Positions 20,780 through 30,982 of a DNA stretch of 64,000 nt are shown piece after piece (positions within the stretch are counted from its first letter, which is position 1; every line of letters begins with the position of its first letter). This stretch comes from Nocardia sp. CNY236 (GTDB lineage: Bacteria > Actinomycetota > Actinomycetes > Mycobacteriales > Mycobacteriaceae): positions 1 to 64,000 of the forward strand of contig NZ_AXVD01000016.1 in NCBI RefSeq assembly GCF_000482385.1, in the 5' to 3' direction. The notes beneath the pieces were generated by a model that was not told the DNA's origin, did no database searches, and saw only the letters and a list, made by a program, of their open reading frames with translations. The position numbers and the translations under genes are program-made.

Positions 20780-22453
20780 TCATCGGTTTGCGCGATACCA
20801 GCGAATCAGCGCATCGGTCGATGAATCGCTCTGCGGCTCGGGCTCTTCGGCGGCAGCCAGGAGCGGGGCCAGGGCGAGGGCCTGCTGTTTGCCGAGTTCG
20901 ACGCCCCATTGATCGAAACTGTCGATGCCCCAGATCGCGCCTTCGACGAAGACCTGATGCTCGTAGAGCGCAATGAGCTGGCCGAGGACCGAGGGGGTGA
21001 GCTGCGGCGCGAGAATGGTGGTGCTCGGACGGTTGCCCGGCATCACCTTGTGCGGCACCAGTGCCTGCTGCGCACTCGTCGCGGCGCCCTGTTCGGCGCG
21101 GATCTCCGCAGCGGTCGTGCCGAAGGCGAGAACCTGGGTCTGCGCGAACAGATTGCTCATCAGGATGTCGTGCATGCTGCCGGTGCCGTCGCTGGTCGGC
21201 AGGTCGTCGGTGGGGCGGGCGAAGCCGATGAAGTCGGCCGGAACGAGCCGGGTGCCCTGATGCAGCAGCTGATAGAAAGCATGCTGGCCGTTGGTTCCCG
21301 GTTCGCCCCAGAAGATTTCGCCAGTGGATGTGGTGACCGCAGTGCCGTCCGAGCGGACCGATTTGCCGTTGGACTCCATGGTCAGCTGTTGCAGGTACGC
21401 GGGGAATCGCGCCAGATCGTTCGAATACGGCAGCACCGCGCGGGACTGCGCATCGAAGAAGTTCGAATACCAGACGCCGAGCAGGCCCAGCAGTACCGGT
21501 GCATTCCGCTCCAGTGGTGAAGTCGCAAAATGTCTGTCCACGGAATGCATTCCGGCGAGAAGCTGCGCGAACCGATCCCTCCCGATGGTCGCCATCACCG
21601 ACAGTCCGATCGCCGAGTCCACCGAGTAGCGGCCGCCGACCCAGTCCCAGAAACCGAACATGTTCTCGGTATCGATGCCGAAATCCGCGACTCGCTGTGC
21701 ATTCGTGGAGACGGCGACAAAATGCTTGGCGACCGCGTCTTCGCCGAGTGCAGCGACCAGCCAGCGCCGTGCCGCTGTCGCATTGGTCAGCGTCTCCAGC
21801 GTGGAGAAGGTCTTGGAGGCGACGACGAACAGCGTTGTGGCGGGGTCGAGCCCGACCAGTTTCGCGACCAGGTCCGCGGGGTCGACATTGGATACGAACC
21901 GCGCACCGATACCGGTGTCCGACCCGGCGGTGGCCTCTCCCGCGTAGTGACGCAGCGCCCGGTGCACCATCGCCGGACCCAGATCCGATCCGCCGATGCC
22001 GATATTGACCACGGTCGTGATCGGTTTACCGGTGGCGCCGCGCCAACGGCCCGACCGCAGCGCATCGGTGAACTCACCCATGCGGCTCAGCACCGCACGC
22101 ACCTGTTCCCCGGCGTCGACGCCGTCGATGGTCATCGATTCCCCGTCGGGTAGTCGCAACGCTACGTGGCCGACTGCACGGTCTTCGGAGGTGTTGATGT
22201 GCTCGCCGCGATACATCGCGTCCCTGCGCTCGCTCACACCCGCTGCGCGTGCCAGCTCCACCAGCAGCAGCAGCGTCTCCCTGGTGACCAGATGCTTGCT
22301 GTAGTCGATGTGCAGGTCTCCTACCTGGACGGTCAATTCGACGCCGCGGGCCGGATCCTCGGCGAAGAGCTCCCTGAGGTGCCTACCGCCGACGGTGTGG
22401 TGGTGTTCGTGCAGTTTCCCCCAGGCCGCCGTCGCGGTGATGTCGCTGCTCAC
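20780..22453 (-). CDS. pgi: Glucose-6-phosphate isomerase
   Basis: The 557-residue glycolytic enzyme interconverts glucose-6-P and fructose-6-P. Diagnostic segments are [16 protein letters not shown] near residue 155, [15 protein letters not shown] (phosphate site) near 210, and the PGI signature [15 protein letters not shown] near 285. Near 365 comes [10 protein letters not shown], then [19 protein letters not shown]. The C-terminal KQQAL region carries the catalytic Lys. It converges on the AidB-like gene and is divergent from the aldehyde dehydrogenase. It corresponds to Rv0946c in M. tuberculosis synteny. Confidence 0.98.
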   Translation of the reverse strand: MSSDITATAAWGKLHEHHHTVGGRHLRELFAEDPARGVELTVQVGDLHIDYSKHLVTRETLLLLVELARAAGVSERRDAMYRGEHINTSEDRAVGHVALRLPDGESMTIDGVDAGEQVRAVLSRMGEFTDALRSGRWRGATGKPITTVVNIGIGGSDLGPAMVHRALRHYAGEATAGSDTGIGARFVSNVDPADLVAKLVGLDPATTLFVVASKTFSTLETLTNATAARRWLVAALGEDAVAKHFVAVSTNAQRVADFGIDTENMFGFWDWVGGRYSVDSAIGLSVMATIGRDRFAQLLAGMHSVDRHFATSPLERNAPVLLGLLGVWYSNFFDAQSRAVLPYSNDLARFPAYLQQLTMESNGKSVRSDGTAVTTSTGEIFWGEPGTNGQHAFYQLLHQGTRLVPADFIGFARPTDDLPTSDGTGSMHDILMSNLFAQTQVLAFGTTAAEIRAEQGAATSAQQALVPHKVMPGNRPSTTILAPQLTPSVLGQLIALYEHQVFVEGAIWGIDSFDQWGVELGKQQALALAPLLAAAEEPEPQSDSSTDALIRWYRANR

Positions 22454-22533
22454 GTTCGCCGAGAGTACAAGCAGGCACGGCTACATGCACGGCAGGTCAC
22501 CGGTGTTGCGCGGTCACCGCATAGGCTGGCTCC

Positions 22534-23988
22534 ATGGTGTCCGAACGTGAAGTTCTGCAATCCGTGCCGAAACAGCTGTGGATCGGCGGGCCCGTCGATG
22601 CCACCGGAGCGCGAACGTTCCCAGTGCACAACCCGGCGACCGGTGAGGTGTTGACCCAGGTCGCGGATGCGACGCCGGACGACGCGATGCGTGCGCTGGA
22701 GGCCGCGGTCGCGGCGCAGGCGGACTGGGCGGCCACGCCCGCGCGGACCCGCGCGGAAATTCTGCGGGCAATGTTCGAGCAGCTCGATGCCCGTGCGGAG
22801 GAGTTCGCGCTGCTGATGACTCTGGAAATGGGCAAGGCATTGCCCGAGAGCCGCAACGAAGTGCGTTACGGCGCCGAGTTCTTCCGCTGGTTCAGCGAGG
22901 AGGCCGCTCGGATACAGGGGCGCTACCTGCAGGCGCCGACGGGCACCGGCCGGATCATGGTGCACAAACACCCGGTCGGCCCGTGCCTGGCGATCACGCC
23001 GTGGAACTTCCCCCTGGCCATGGGCACGCGCAAGATCGGCCCCGCATTGGCCGCGGGATGCACCATGATCGTCAAGCCGGCGTCCGCGACTCCGCTGACC
23101 ATGCTGCTGCTGGCTTCGATATGCAGCGAGGCCGGTCTTCCCGACGGCGTGCTGTCGGTGGTGACCTCCAGCCGATCCAGTGCAGTGACCCAGCCGTTGC
23201 TGGACGATCCGCGTCTGCGCAAGCTGACGTTCACCGGCTCCACCGAAGTCGGCAAGACACTGGTGGCGAAGTCTGCCGATCAGCTGCTGCGTACCTCGAT
23301 GGAACTCGGCGGAAACGCGCCCTTCGTCGTGTTCGACGACGCCGACGTGGACGCGGCGGTACAGGGGGCCATGCTGGCGAAGCTGCGCAACGGTGGTGAA
23401 GCGTGCACGGCAGCGAACCGTTTCCACGTGCAGAACGGCGTCCTCGATGAGTTCACGACCAAGCTGGTCGATGCCATGGCCGGCAGCGTTCGGATGGGAC
23501 CGGGCACGGATCCGGGCACCACACTCGGCCCACTGGTCAACGAGGAGCAACTCCGGATCGTTCGTGAACTGGTCGATGACGCCGTGGTGGCCGGCGCTCG
23601 GGTGTTGCTGGGCGGCAAGGAGCCCGAGGGACCCGGATGGTTCTATCCGGCCACCATTCTCGGTGATGTCCCGCCACATGCCAGGATTCTGCGTGAGGAG
23701 GTGTTCGGGCCGGTAGCGCCGATCATCGGCTTCGAGACCGAACAGGAGGGGCTCGCCGCCGCCAACGACACCGAGTTCGGTTTGGTTAGCTATGTCTATA
23801 CACGCGATCTCGATCGCGCGCTCCGAATAGCCGAGGGCATGGAATCGGGCATGGTGGGCGTCAACCGAGGAGCCATTTCCGATCCCGCTGCGCCGTTCGG
23901 CGGTATCAAACAGTCCGGGTTCGGTCGTGAGGGTGGCATCGAAGGAATCGAGGAATACTTGTCGACCAAGTACATCGCCCTTACGTAG
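22534..23988 (+). CDS. NAD(P)-dependent succinate-semialdehyde dehydrogenase-like aldehyde dehydrogenase
   Basis: This 484-residue ALDH-superfamily enzyme contains TPWNFPLAMGTRKIGPALAAG (nucleotide-binding entry) near residue 155, FTGSTEVGK near 230, the catalytic Glu in MELGGNAPFVVF near 255, and the catalytic Cys in GGEACTAANRF near 290. The NPATGEV N-terminus and GVNRGAISDPAAPFGGIKQSGFGREGG C-terminal layout are typical of GabD-type SSADHs, which oxidise succinic semialdehyde to succinate. Substrate assignment is by family resemblance only. Confidence 0.92.
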   Translation: MVSEREVLQSVPKQLWIGGPVDATGARTFPVHNPATGEVLTQVADATPDDAMRALEAAVAAQADWAATPARTRAEILRAMFEQLDARAEEFALLMTLEMGKALPESRNEVRYGAEFFRWFSEEAARIQGRYLQAPTGTGRIMVHKHPVGPCLAITPWNFPLAMGTRKIGPALAAGCTMIVKPASATPLTMLLLASICSEAGLPDGVLSVVTSSRSSAVTQPLLDDPRLRKLTFTGSTEVGKTLVAKSADQLLRTSMELGGNAPFVVFDDADVDAAVQGAMLAKLRNGGEACTAANRFHVQNGVLDEFTTKLVDAMAGSVRMGPGTDPGTTLGPLVNEEQLRIVRELVDDAVVAGARVLLGGKEPEGPGWFYPATILGDVPPHARILREEVFGPVAPIIGFETEQEGLAAANDTEFGLVSYVYTRDLDRALRIAEGMESGMVGVNRGAISDPAAPFGGIKQSGFGREGGIEGIEEYLSTKYIALT

Positions 23989-23997
23989 CGGTACTCC

Positions 23998-24039
23998 CCT
24001 TACACGGTGATACTCGGACCTTACACGGTGATACTCGGA
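23998..24039 (+). repeat. 21-bp direct repeat x2 downstream of aldehyde dehydrogenase
   Basis: CCTTACACGGTGATACTCGGA occurs in outline twice head to tail (23998-24018 and 24019-24039). A degraded third copy (CCTTACGTAGCGGTACTCC) spans the stop codon of the preceding gene. There is no hairpin of note. Confidence 0.9.
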
Positions 24040-24120
24040 GCCCGATCAGCAGAGGTGGTCGGGTTCCGAGTGACCGGGCGCCGAGCGACCGGGATGGCCC
24101 CAGGGTGACAGTAGCCGTGG

Positions 24121-24190
24121 CGACCTCGGCCGGGCCGTCAGTGGCCGAGGCGACCTCGGCCGGGCCGTCAGTGGCCGAGGCGACCTCGGC
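24121..24190 (+). repeat. 30-bp tandem repeat x2.3 at chorismate mutase 3' end
   Basis: Two exact 30-base copies (24121-24150, 24151-24180) and a third partial copy (24181-24190) run through the last codons and stop of the minus-strand chorismate mutase gene. The unit contains the self-complementary GGCCGAGG/CCTCGGCC, so a structured RNA end is possible. Confidence 0.93.
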
Positions 24191-24464
24191 CCAGGCGCAG
24201 TAGCAGCATGGCGAGCGTATGCCCCTCTTGCCCGAGTTCGCTGAAGCGTTCGAGTACCTTCATCTCGCGGCTGTGTACCAGGCGTGGCCCGCCCGAAGCC
24301 ATTCGAGTCCTACCGATGACCTGAGAAATCTCCGACCGACGCTTGATCGCGGCCAGGATCTCCGCGTCGAGGCGGTCGATCTCCTTGCGGAGCGTGTCGA
24401 TCTCGGTCTCGGTCTGCGGCAACGCGGCATCCGATCCGGTCGTCGTAGCAGAGGTGCTCATCAT
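24168..24464 (-). CDS. Chorismate mutase, AroQ class
   Basis: The 98-residue monofunctional cytosolic chorismate mutase converts chorismate to prephenate for Phe/Tyr synthesis. It has the AroQ helix pattern EIDTLRKEIDRLDAEIL with the conserved active-site Arg, IKRRSEISQVIGRTRM with the Lys/Arg pair, and the C-terminal LLRLGRGRLGH. The C-terminus is as in the M. tuberculosis Rv0948c enzyme, which needs contact with DAHP synthase for full activity. Two adjacent ATGs (24464, 24461) are possible starts. The stop lies inside a 30-base tandem repeat. Confidence 0.93.
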   Translation of the reverse strand: MMSTSATTTGSDAALPQTETEIDTLRKEIDRLDAEILAAIKRRSEISQVIGRTRMASGGPRLVHSREMKVLERFSELGQEGHTLAMLLLRLGRGRLGH

Positions 24465-24821
24465 TCATCTCCTCGCGTCAGAACATCGGTCGGGGCGTGC
24501 GCTCGGCCGCCACCGACCGGTTCTTTCACCGTGAAACAGGCCTGGGGAGGCCGAATACTATCCCCCAGTCGATGCCGCGCTCAGGTACAGGCTCGACAGA
24601 TACCGTGTCCGGCTGCTACCCGGAGCGGATGTGTCGTTCGAGCGCTGAGCATGTCGCCAGTCTGCCACGTGTTGCAAAGTATGCAAAACGATTGTATTTA
24701 TAAATGTCACGTCATCTTGCCGGGGCTGCCGCAGGAGCGGCCGTCTGTACGGCCGGGTGAACCCGATACCCAACCCGACCCGGGCCTTCTGCTGTGTCGG
24801 TGCCCGCCGGTAGCGTGGTCG
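24465..24821. other. Intergenic, divergent chorismate mutase / pcrA
   Basis: There are 357 bases without a convincing gene. A short AT-rich patch (about 24672-24712, containing TTGTATTTATAAATG) stands out in an otherwise GC-rich sequence and is a reasonable place for promoters. I see no clear -35/-10 pair or operator. Confidence 0.5.
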
Positions 24822-27410
24822 ATGATGGACATCACGGTGGCTCCCAACACGAAGGCCGGTCGGGCCATGGAACCGGCTGGATCGTCGAATCCGCAGATCA
24901 GCGGCGCAGAAGCCGCACAGCGGCGCGGCTTCGCCGCGCCGCTGGCAGACGCCGAACACGACCGGCGGCGCAGCGAGCGGGAGCAACGGCGGGCCGAGGA
25001 GGTCGAACGACTGCTCGCCGATCTGAACCCACCGCAGCGCGCGGCGGTGACGCACGCCGGATCGCCGTTGTTGATCGTGGCGGGAGCCGGATCCGGGAAG
25101 ACGGCCGTCCTCACTCGACGCATCGCCTACCTGCTCGCCGCCCGAGGCGTGACCCCGGGTGGGATTCTCGCCATCACCTTCACGAACAAGGCGGCCGCCG
25201 AGATGCGCGAGCGAGTGGCCGGACTGGTCGGACCACGTGCCAACACCATGTGGGTGTCGACGTTCCACTCCAGCTGTGTGCGAATTCTGCGTAGCCAGGC
25301 CGGCTTGTTGCCGGGTCTCAACTCGAATTTCTCGATCTACGACGCGGACGATTCGCGCCGGCTGCTCACCATGATCGGTCGCGATCTGAACATAGATGCC
25401 AAAAAGTACTCGGCGCGCTTGTTGGCGACCGCGATCTCGAATCTCAAGAACGAACTGATCGATCCGGACCGTGCCACCGCAGATGCCGAGGCAGACGACG
25501 CCGAACTGTCCGGTACGGTGGCTCGGGTCTATACCGAATATCAGCGCAGGTTGCGCTCGGCGAACGCCATGGACTTCGATGACCTGATCGGTGAGACCGT
25601 GACGTTGTTGCGGAGCCATCCACAGGTCGCCGAGTACTACCGCCGCCGCTTTCGGCACGTATTGGTAGACGAGTACCAGGACACCAACCATGCGCAGTAC
25701 GTCTTGGTCCGTGAGCTGGTCGGACATCACATGGACGACGACCGGGACCTCGTCGCAGACCGAGTCGAGCCCAGCGAGTTGTGTGTCGTCGGCGACGCCG
25801 ATCAGTCCATCTACGCCTTCCGCGGCGCCACCATCCGCAATATCGAGGAGTTCGAGCGCGACTTCCCCGACGCGGAAACCATTCTGCTGGAGCAGAATTA
25901 CCGCTCCACTCAGCACATCTTGTCGGCCGCCAACGCGGTGATCTCCCGCAACGAGAACCGGCGCGAGAAGAAGCTGTGGACCGATTCCGGCGAGGGAGAG
26001 TTGATCACCGGCTACGTCGCCGACAACGAGCACGACGAAGCGTCGTTCGTGGCGCGCGAGATCGATCGGCTCGTCGATCAGGGCAAGGCCGGCTTCAGCG
26101 ACGTCGCGGTGTTCTATCGCACCAACAACAACTCCCGTGCGCTGGAAGAGATCTTCATTCGGATGGGGCTGCCCTACAAGGTGGTCGGTGGCGTGCGTTT
26201 CTACGAGCGCAAGGAGGTGCGCGACATCGTCGCGTACCTGCGCGTGTTGGAGAACCCGGACGATGCGGTGAGCATCCGACGGATCCTGAACACGCCGCGC
26301 CGTGGCATCGGTGATCGTGCCGAAGCGTGCGTCGCCGTGCATGCCGAACAGCGGGGTATCGGCTTCGCCGCCGCGCTGCGCGATGCTGCCGAGGGCACCG
26401 TGGCGTTGCTGAATACGCGCGCGCAGCGGGCCATTGCGGGCTTCCTCGACCTACTCGACGGGATCCGGCGATCCGGAGACCGAGTGGACTCGGACTATTC
26501 GGATGTAGGTGATGTCGTCGAGGCAGTGCTGGAGCGCACCGGATACCGCGCCGAGTTGGAGGCATCCGACGACCCGCAGGACGGCGCCCGATTGGACAAC
26601 CTCAACGAGTTGGTCAGCGTTGCGAGGGAATTCAGTTCCGAGGCATTCAACAACGCCGAAGCGGCCCGCCAGGAGGGATTGTTGCCCGAGGTGGGTGAGG
26701 GTGAGCCCGATCCCGGATCGCTCGCCGCGTTCCTCGAACGGGTCTCCTTGGTCGCCGACACCGACCAGATCCCCGACGAAGGGTCCGGTGTGGTCACGAT
26801 GATGACCTTGCATACGGCCAAAGGTCTCGAGTTTCCGGTGGTGTTCGTGACCGGCTGGGAAGATGGACAGTTCCCACATATGCGAGCTTTGGGTGATCCC
26901 ACCGAATTGGCCGAGGAACGTCGTCTCGCCTACGTCGGCATCACCCGGGCACGGCGGCGGCTCTACCTCACCCGGGCGATCGTGCGTTCCGGGTGGGGGC
27001 AGCCGGTGTCCAATCCGGAATCCCGCTTCCTCCAAGAAATTCCGGGTCATCTCCTCGACTGGCGGCGGCTCGAACCGGCCGGATCGACCACGCCAGGAGG
27101 TGTACGGCGTCGGGGTGGCGCAGACGACGAGGCAGGGCGAGACTGGACGCGCGATGACGGTCGTTGGTCACAACCGCGCCCCGGTGTACGCGGCCGTGAG
27201 GGCCGTCGACCTGCACCCGGTGGCGCGACGCGCAACAACACAGACCTGAGGCTGGCCGTGGGCGATCGCGTCAGCGACGACAAATACGGCCTCGGTCGTG
27301 TGATCGCCGCCGAGGGGTTCGGACCATTGGCCACTGTGACCATCGACTTCGGCACTGCGGGCAAGATCCGATTGATCCCGCAATACAGCCGGACACTGGT
27401 CAAACTCTGA
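24822..27410 (+). CDS. pcrA: ATP-dependent DNA helicase PcrA/UvrD1
   Basis: The 862-residue superfamily-1A 3'-5' helicase acts in nucleotide excision repair and replication restart. LNPPQRAAVTH (Q motif) precedes Walker A GAGSGKTAVLTRRIAYL. Next come TFTNKAAAEMRERV (Ia), LVDEYQDTNHAQY (II), GDADQSIYAFRGA (III), LEQNYRST (IV), TLHTAKGLEFPVVFVTG (V) and AYVGITRARRRLYL (VI). The C-terminus GDRVSDDKYGLGRVIAAEG is the Tudor-like RNA-polymerase/Ku-interacting domain of actinobacterial UvrD1. The start MMDITVAP at 24822 gives a normal length. The frame is open upstream but antisense to chorismate mutase. Corresponds to Rv0949. Confidence 0.97.
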   Translation: MMDITVAPNTKAGRAMEPAGSSNPQISGAEAAQRRGFAAPLADAEHDRRRSEREQRRAEEVERLLADLNPPQRAAVTHAGSPLLIVAGAGSGKTAVLTRRIAYLLAARGVTPGGILAITFTNKAAAEMRERVAGLVGPRANTMWVSTFHSSCVRILRSQAGLLPGLNSNFSIYDADDSRRLLTMIGRDLNIDAKKYSARLLATAISNLKNELIDPDRATADAEADDAELSGTVARVYTEYQRRLRSANAMDFDDLIGETVTLLRSHPQVAEYYRRRFRHVLVDEYQDTNHAQYVLVRELVGHHMDDDRDLVADRVEPSELCVVGDADQSIYAFRGATIRNIEEFERDFPDAETILLEQNYRSTQHILSAANAVISRNENRREKKLWTDSGEGELITGYVADNEHDEASFVAREIDRLVDQGKAGFSDVAVFYRTNNNSRALEEIFIRMGLPYKVVGGVRFYERKEVRDIVAYLRVLENPDDAVSIRRILNTPRRGIGDRAEACVAVHAEQRGIGFAAALRDAAEGTVALLNTRAQRAIAGFLDLLDGIRRSGDRVDSDYSDVGDVVEAVLERTGYRAELEASDDPQDGARLDNLNELVSVAREFSSEAFNNAEAARQEGLLPEVGEGEPDPGSLAAFLERVSLVADTDQIPDEGSGVVTMMTLHTAKGLEFPVVFVTGWEDGQFPHMRALGDPTELAEERRLAYVGITRARRRLYLTRAIVRSGWGQPVSNPESRFLQEIPGHLLDWRRLEPAGSTTPGGVRRRGGADDEAGRDWTRDDGRWSQPRPGVRGREGRRPAPGGATRNNTDLRLAVGDRVSDDKYGLGRVIAAEGFGPLATVTIDFGTAGKIRLIPQYSRTLVKL

Positions 27411-27445
27411 ACCCGACCGTGGCCGGGTTCCGGACGCATCGACGT

Positions 27446-27481
27446 GTCCATCGGCAGGGCCGTTCGGCTCTGCCGATGGAC
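27446..27481 (+). terminator. Hairpin terminator after pcrA
   Basis: A 15-base-pair stem with one G-U pair (GTCCATCGGCAGGGC / GCTCTGCCGATGGAC) and a 6-base loop lies 36 bases after the pcrA stop. No strong U-tract follows, as is common in actinobacteria. Confidence 0.8.
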
Positions 27482-27506
27482 CCCTACCGCCGGTAGCGTC
27501 CGCGCT

Positions 27507-27932
27507 ATGCAGGTGTTCGCGCAGCACGTCGTGTGGCTTCTTCCCCCATTGTGGCTCGGTATGGTGCTGGCCATCTCGTTTGTGGAGGCGCCGCTGAAGT
27601 TTCGTGCACCCGGGATCACCGTGCCGCTCGGTCTCGGTATCGGACGACTGGTCTTTCGCGCGCTGAACGGCGCCGAGGTCGTACTCGCTGTGCTGCTCGT
27701 GCTCGCAGCGGTCGTCGTGACGCCGGGAGACGCTGTCCGGTTGTGGCTGGGGGCGGCAGTGGCGCTGTTGTCGCTGCAGATCCTCGCAGTGCGCCCGACT
27801 CTGACTCGTCGCTCGAACCGGGTGCTCGCCGGGGAAGAGCTGCCCCGCTCCCGGGCCCACTATTGGTATGTCGGCCTGGAGCTCACCAAGGTCGTAGCAT
27901 TGCTGGGGCTAGCGATCGCCGCGGTGCCCTAG
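27507..27932 (+). CDS. Four-helix integral membrane protein, function unknown
   Basis: The 141-residue protein starts at ATG 27507 (MQVFAQHVVWLL). Hydrophobic helices lie near residues 5-24, 45-62, 67-88 and 122-140, and a conserved-looking loop PTLTRRSNRVLAGE lies before the last. Layout and length resemble DUF4149-type small membrane proteins. No function can be assigned. It is separated from pcrA by a hairpin, so it is probably transcribed separately. Confidence 0.8.
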   Translation: MQVFAQHVVWLLPPLWLGMVLAISFVEAPLKFRAPGITVPLGLGIGRLVFRALNGAEVVLAVLLVLAAVVVTPGDAVRLWLGAAVALLSLQILAVRPTLTRRSNRVLAGEELPRSRAHYWYVGLELTKVVALLGLAIAAVP

Positions 27933-27985
27933 CGGTCGGTTGCCATGTGTGCTGCTGTGGGGTGGTTCGCCATCAGCTGGGCACA

Positions 27986-29236
27986 TCAGTCGCGATCCGT
28001 GGTGAGGCTGATGCCACGGGTGGCCAGCCAGGGAACCGGATCGATCTTGTCGGTACCGTTCAACCACACTTCGAAGTGGCAGTGTGGTCCGGTCGAGAAC
28101 CCGCGGTTGCCGATGGTGGCGATCTGGTCGCCGGCCAGCACCCGCTGCCCCTGAGACACGGTGGCAGTGTCGATGTGGCCGTAGACAGTGACCGTGCCGT
28201 CATCGTGCAGCAAACGGACCCACATGCCGAACCCCCCGGCAGGGCCGGCCTCGATCACGGTTCCGTCGGCCACGGCAAAGATCGGGGTCCCGATCGGCCC
28301 TGCGACATCGATACCCAGGTGCTGCACTCCCCAACGGGCGCCGTATCCCGACGTGAACGTACCGGAAGCGAACTTGCTGAACAGCGGGCGAAGCTTCGCT
28401 GCTTCCCGAGCAGCGAGATCTTCGGCGAATTTCTGGCCCTTCTCCAACATGTCGCCGAACTGATCCAGATCGGCGGGGGCCGCAACATTCAGGATTTGGG
28501 GCGATTCGGAGGTGGCGCTGGGGTCGGAGAGCTGATTCGACTGCGCAGCGATCTCATGGATCCGCCCTCCTGCTTCGTAGTCGACGGTGTGCGCCGAGTC
28601 CTCGGGCGAGGCGAAGGTGGCCTGGCCCGCGGCGACCACTGCGCCAGCGGCCACGGCAGCGACGGCAGCGCGGCCCTTGAGGGCGGCGGGCGGAGCGGGG
28701 AGTCGGTGCGCGCCGCGACGCTTGTCCGTGGCCGGCTGGACGGGCTTCGCGTCTTCAGGGGTGGTGGTTTCCGGTTCGGCGCCCTCCTGTGTCCAGGCGT
28801 CCCAGCCGACGGGGTCGGATGTCCAGGAGTCGTGGCTGCTCCACGTCGCACCGGAATTCCAGACTTGACCGGTGTCCCAGGCGTTGCCATCGGGCCAGGA
28901 GTTCTGCTGCGACCAGGAGTTCTGTTGCGACCAATCGGGCTGGTCCCATCCGCTGCGGACATCCCAGGAATTGTCACCGGGTGCGTTGTCGGAGTAGCGC
29001 TCCGACAATGGCGTCTGGACTCGTGCGGTCATGCTGTCCGGCAGCTGGTCGCCTGCGCTTTCGGCGTCTCCGGCGGATGGCGGGGCGCCGTGCAGTGCGC
29101 TGTGCGATCGGCCCACGGAGGAGACGACGGGCTTGCCGGCCACCGCGAACGGTTCGTCGTCCGGACGGTAACGATGCCCTCTTCGCGGGCGATCGGGGAA
29201 TGGCGAATCGGGGAATGACGAGGAGTGGTCGTTCAT
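27986..29236 (-). CDS. M23-family peptidoglycan endopeptidase
   Basis: This secreted or membrane-associated metallopeptidase (about 416 residues from ATG 29236, MNDHSSSF) cleaves peptidoglycan cross-links. The N-terminal 200 residues are Ser/Trp/Asp-rich and disordered (repeated QNSW segments near 140-160). A hydrophobic segment AAVAAVAAGAVVAAGQATF near residue 210 anchors it or serves as a signal. The LytM domain follows with HLGIDVAGPIGTPI (zinc His, Asp), then GHCH-type residues in YGHIDT and GPHCHFEVW. Corresponds to Rv0950c. In-frame coding signal extends upstream of 29236 to about 29365, but no start codon is there except at 29437, so the start is uncertain. Confidence 0.9.
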   Translation of the reverse strand: MNDHSSSFPDSPFPDRPRRGHRYRPDDEPFAVAGKPVVSSVGRSHSALHGAPPSAGDAESAGDQLPDSMTARVQTPLSERYSDNAPGDNSWDVRSGWDQPDWSQQNSWSQQNSWPDGNAWDTGQVWNSGATWSSHDSWTSDPVGWDAWTQEGAEPETTTPEDAKPVQPATDKRRGAHRLPAPPAALKGRAAVAAVAAGAVVAAGQATFASPEDSAHTVDYEAGGRIHEIAAQSNQLSDPSATSESPQILNVAAPADLDQFGDMLEKGQKFAEDLAAREAAKLRPLFSKFASGTFTSGYGARWGVQHLGIDVAGPIGTPIFAVADGTVIEAGPAGGFGMWVRLLHDDGTVTVYGHIDTATVSQGQRVLAGDQIATIGNRGFSTGPHCHFEVWLNGTDKIDPVPWLATRGISLTTDRD

Positions 29237-29788
29237 CGGCAGTGCCACGTCGTACCGGGGATAGGTGTCCTGGAGCGGGACGATGCCGAACGCCGCTCGG
29301 TAGGCGGTATCGCGCGGTCGGGCATGGAGGAGCTCTGCGTCCGCGGAGCGGTGTGCTGCGTCAAACTTGCCGTCCTCCTGTCGTGACCATGTTGTGACAT
29401 CGACTCGTTGACGGTAACGAAACGATTGCATGCCCACAAGCGGAGCGCCCGGTCCGCAGTGGGCATGTGATATTGATCACATTCGAGACCGAAACTGCTC
29501 ACTGGGGAACGGGCGGGGCGGAGAGGTTTTTCGACGACGAATTGTCGTAGTCGACCGGGTGCTTCCGGGTCGGGCGGTGCTACCTGCTGCGGCCTCGGCA
29601 ACCTACTCGCCGGTAGTGTTGGCCAGCGCTTTTGCCCTCTCGACGGTGGCGGCGTGACCTGGGCCACTTAGGATGTATGTGGCCGATTGGCCGTCCATGT
29701 GACTGGTTAAAGTCCGACCCGACCCGCTTCCGACATCGGGCCGCCAACAAAGACGTTGTCATCGCAACGCAGACGAGACGGTGAGTAC
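29237..29788. other. Intergenic between divergent M23 peptidase and sucC
   Basis: This 550-base stretch holds the upstream control of both units. On the minus strand an AGGAGG (about 29373-29378) precedes a TTG whose 43-codon frame ends in TGA overlapping the M23 ATG (ATGA), a possible leader peptide. On the plus side, 29660-29788 is the sucC leader with no clear hexamers. No other gene is supported. Confidence 0.45.
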
Positions 29789-30955
29789 ATGGATCTCTTC
29801 GAATATCAGGCGAAGGAGCTCTTCGTTAAGCACGGAGTGCCCTCGTCGGAGGGCCGCGTCACGGACACGGCCGCGGATGCCCGCGCGATCGCGGAGGAAA
29901 TCGGCAAACCGGTGATGGTCAAAGCCCAGGTGAAGACCGGTGGCCGGGGCAAGGCCGGCGGCGTCAAGTACGCGGCCACACCGGACGACGCGTTCACGCA
30001 TGCGCAGAACATCCTCGGTCTGGACATCAAGGGCCACGTCGTCAAGAAATTGCTCGTTGCCGAAGCCAAGGACATCGCGGAGGAGTACTACATCTCCTTC
30101 CTGTTGGACCGAGCCAACCGGACCTACCTGGCCATGTGTTCGGTCGAAGGCGGAATGGAGATCGAAGAGGTCGCCGCGACCAAACCGGAGCGGCTGGCCA
30201 AAGTGCCGGTCGATCCAGTCGCTGGTGTCGACCTCGCGTTTGCACGCTCGATTGCCGAGCAGGGACACCTGCCCGCCGAAGTGCTCGACACCGCAGCCGT
30301 GACCATCCAAAAGTTGTGGGATGTCTTCGTCGCGGAGGACGCCACTCTGGTCGAGGTCAACCCATTGGTGCGTACCCCTGGTGACGAGATCCTCGCCTTG
30401 GACGGCAAGGTCACCCTGGACGAGAACGCCGAATTCCGTCACGACGACCATGGGCCGTTCGCCGACAAGGAGGCGACCGACCCGCTCGAGCTGAAGGCCA
30501 AGGAGAACGATCTCAACTACGTCAAGCTCGACGGCGCGGTCGGTATCATCGGCAACGGTGCGGGTTTGGTCATGTCGACCCTGGACGTCGTCGCGTACGC
30601 GGGTGAAGGTCACGGAGGCGTGAAACCCGCCAACTTCCTGGATATCGGTGGTGGCGCCTCGGCCGAGGTGATGGCCGCCGGTCTGGATGTCATTCTGAAC
30701 GACGAACAGGTCAAGAGCGTGTTCGTCAACGTGTTCGGCGGCATCACCGCCTGCGACGCGGTCGCCAACGGCATCGTGAAAGCCCTCGAGATCTTGGGTG
30801 AGAACGCGAACAAGCCGCTGGTCGTTCGCCTCGACGGCAACCGGGTGAGCGAGGGCCGCAAGATCCTCGTCGAGGCCGCGCATCCGCTGGTCACGTTGGC
30901 ACAAACAATGGACGAAGGCGCCGACAAGGCAGCCGAACTGGCAGCCGCCCGATAA
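29789..30955 (+). CDS. sucC: Succinyl-CoA synthetase beta subunit
   Basis: This 388-residue ATP-grasp subunit belongs to the ADP/GDP-forming succinate-CoA ligase of the TCA cycle. It begins [18 protein letters not shown] and has [17 protein letters not shown] (nucleotide loop), [21 protein letters not shown] and the C-terminal [17 protein letters not shown]. The ATG at 29789 matches the family N-terminus. It is followed 27 bases later by sucD, forming an operon as in Rv0951-Rv0952. Confidence 0.98.
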   Translation: MDLFEYQAKELFVKHGVPSSEGRVTDTAADARAIAEEIGKPVMVKAQVKTGGRGKAGGVKYAATPDDAFTHAQNILGLDIKGHVVKKLLVAEAKDIAEEYYISFLLDRANRTYLAMCSVEGGMEIEEVAATKPERLAKVPVDPVAGVDLAFARSIAEQGHLPAEVLDTAAVTIQKLWDVFVAEDATLVEVNPLVRTPGDEILALDGKVTLDENAEFRHDDHGPFADKEATDPLELKAKENDLNYVKLDGAVGIIGNGAGLVMSTLDVVAYAGEGHGGVKPANFLDIGGGASAEVMAAGLDVILNDEQVKSVFVNVFGGITACDAVANGIVKALEILGENANKPLVVRLDGNRVSEGRKILVEAAHPLVTLAQTMDEGADKAAELAAAR

Positions 30956-30982
30956 CGACGGCCGAGTAAGGACGAAAAGCGA

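Noticed and set aside
24219..24821. N-terminal extension of pcrA by 201 codons
   Set aside because: Antisense to chorismate mutase and intergenic DNA, and not present in the helicase family.
24558..26342. 594-codon minus-strand open frame opposite pcrA
   Set aside because: Shadow of the helicase; no ribosome binding site or domain.
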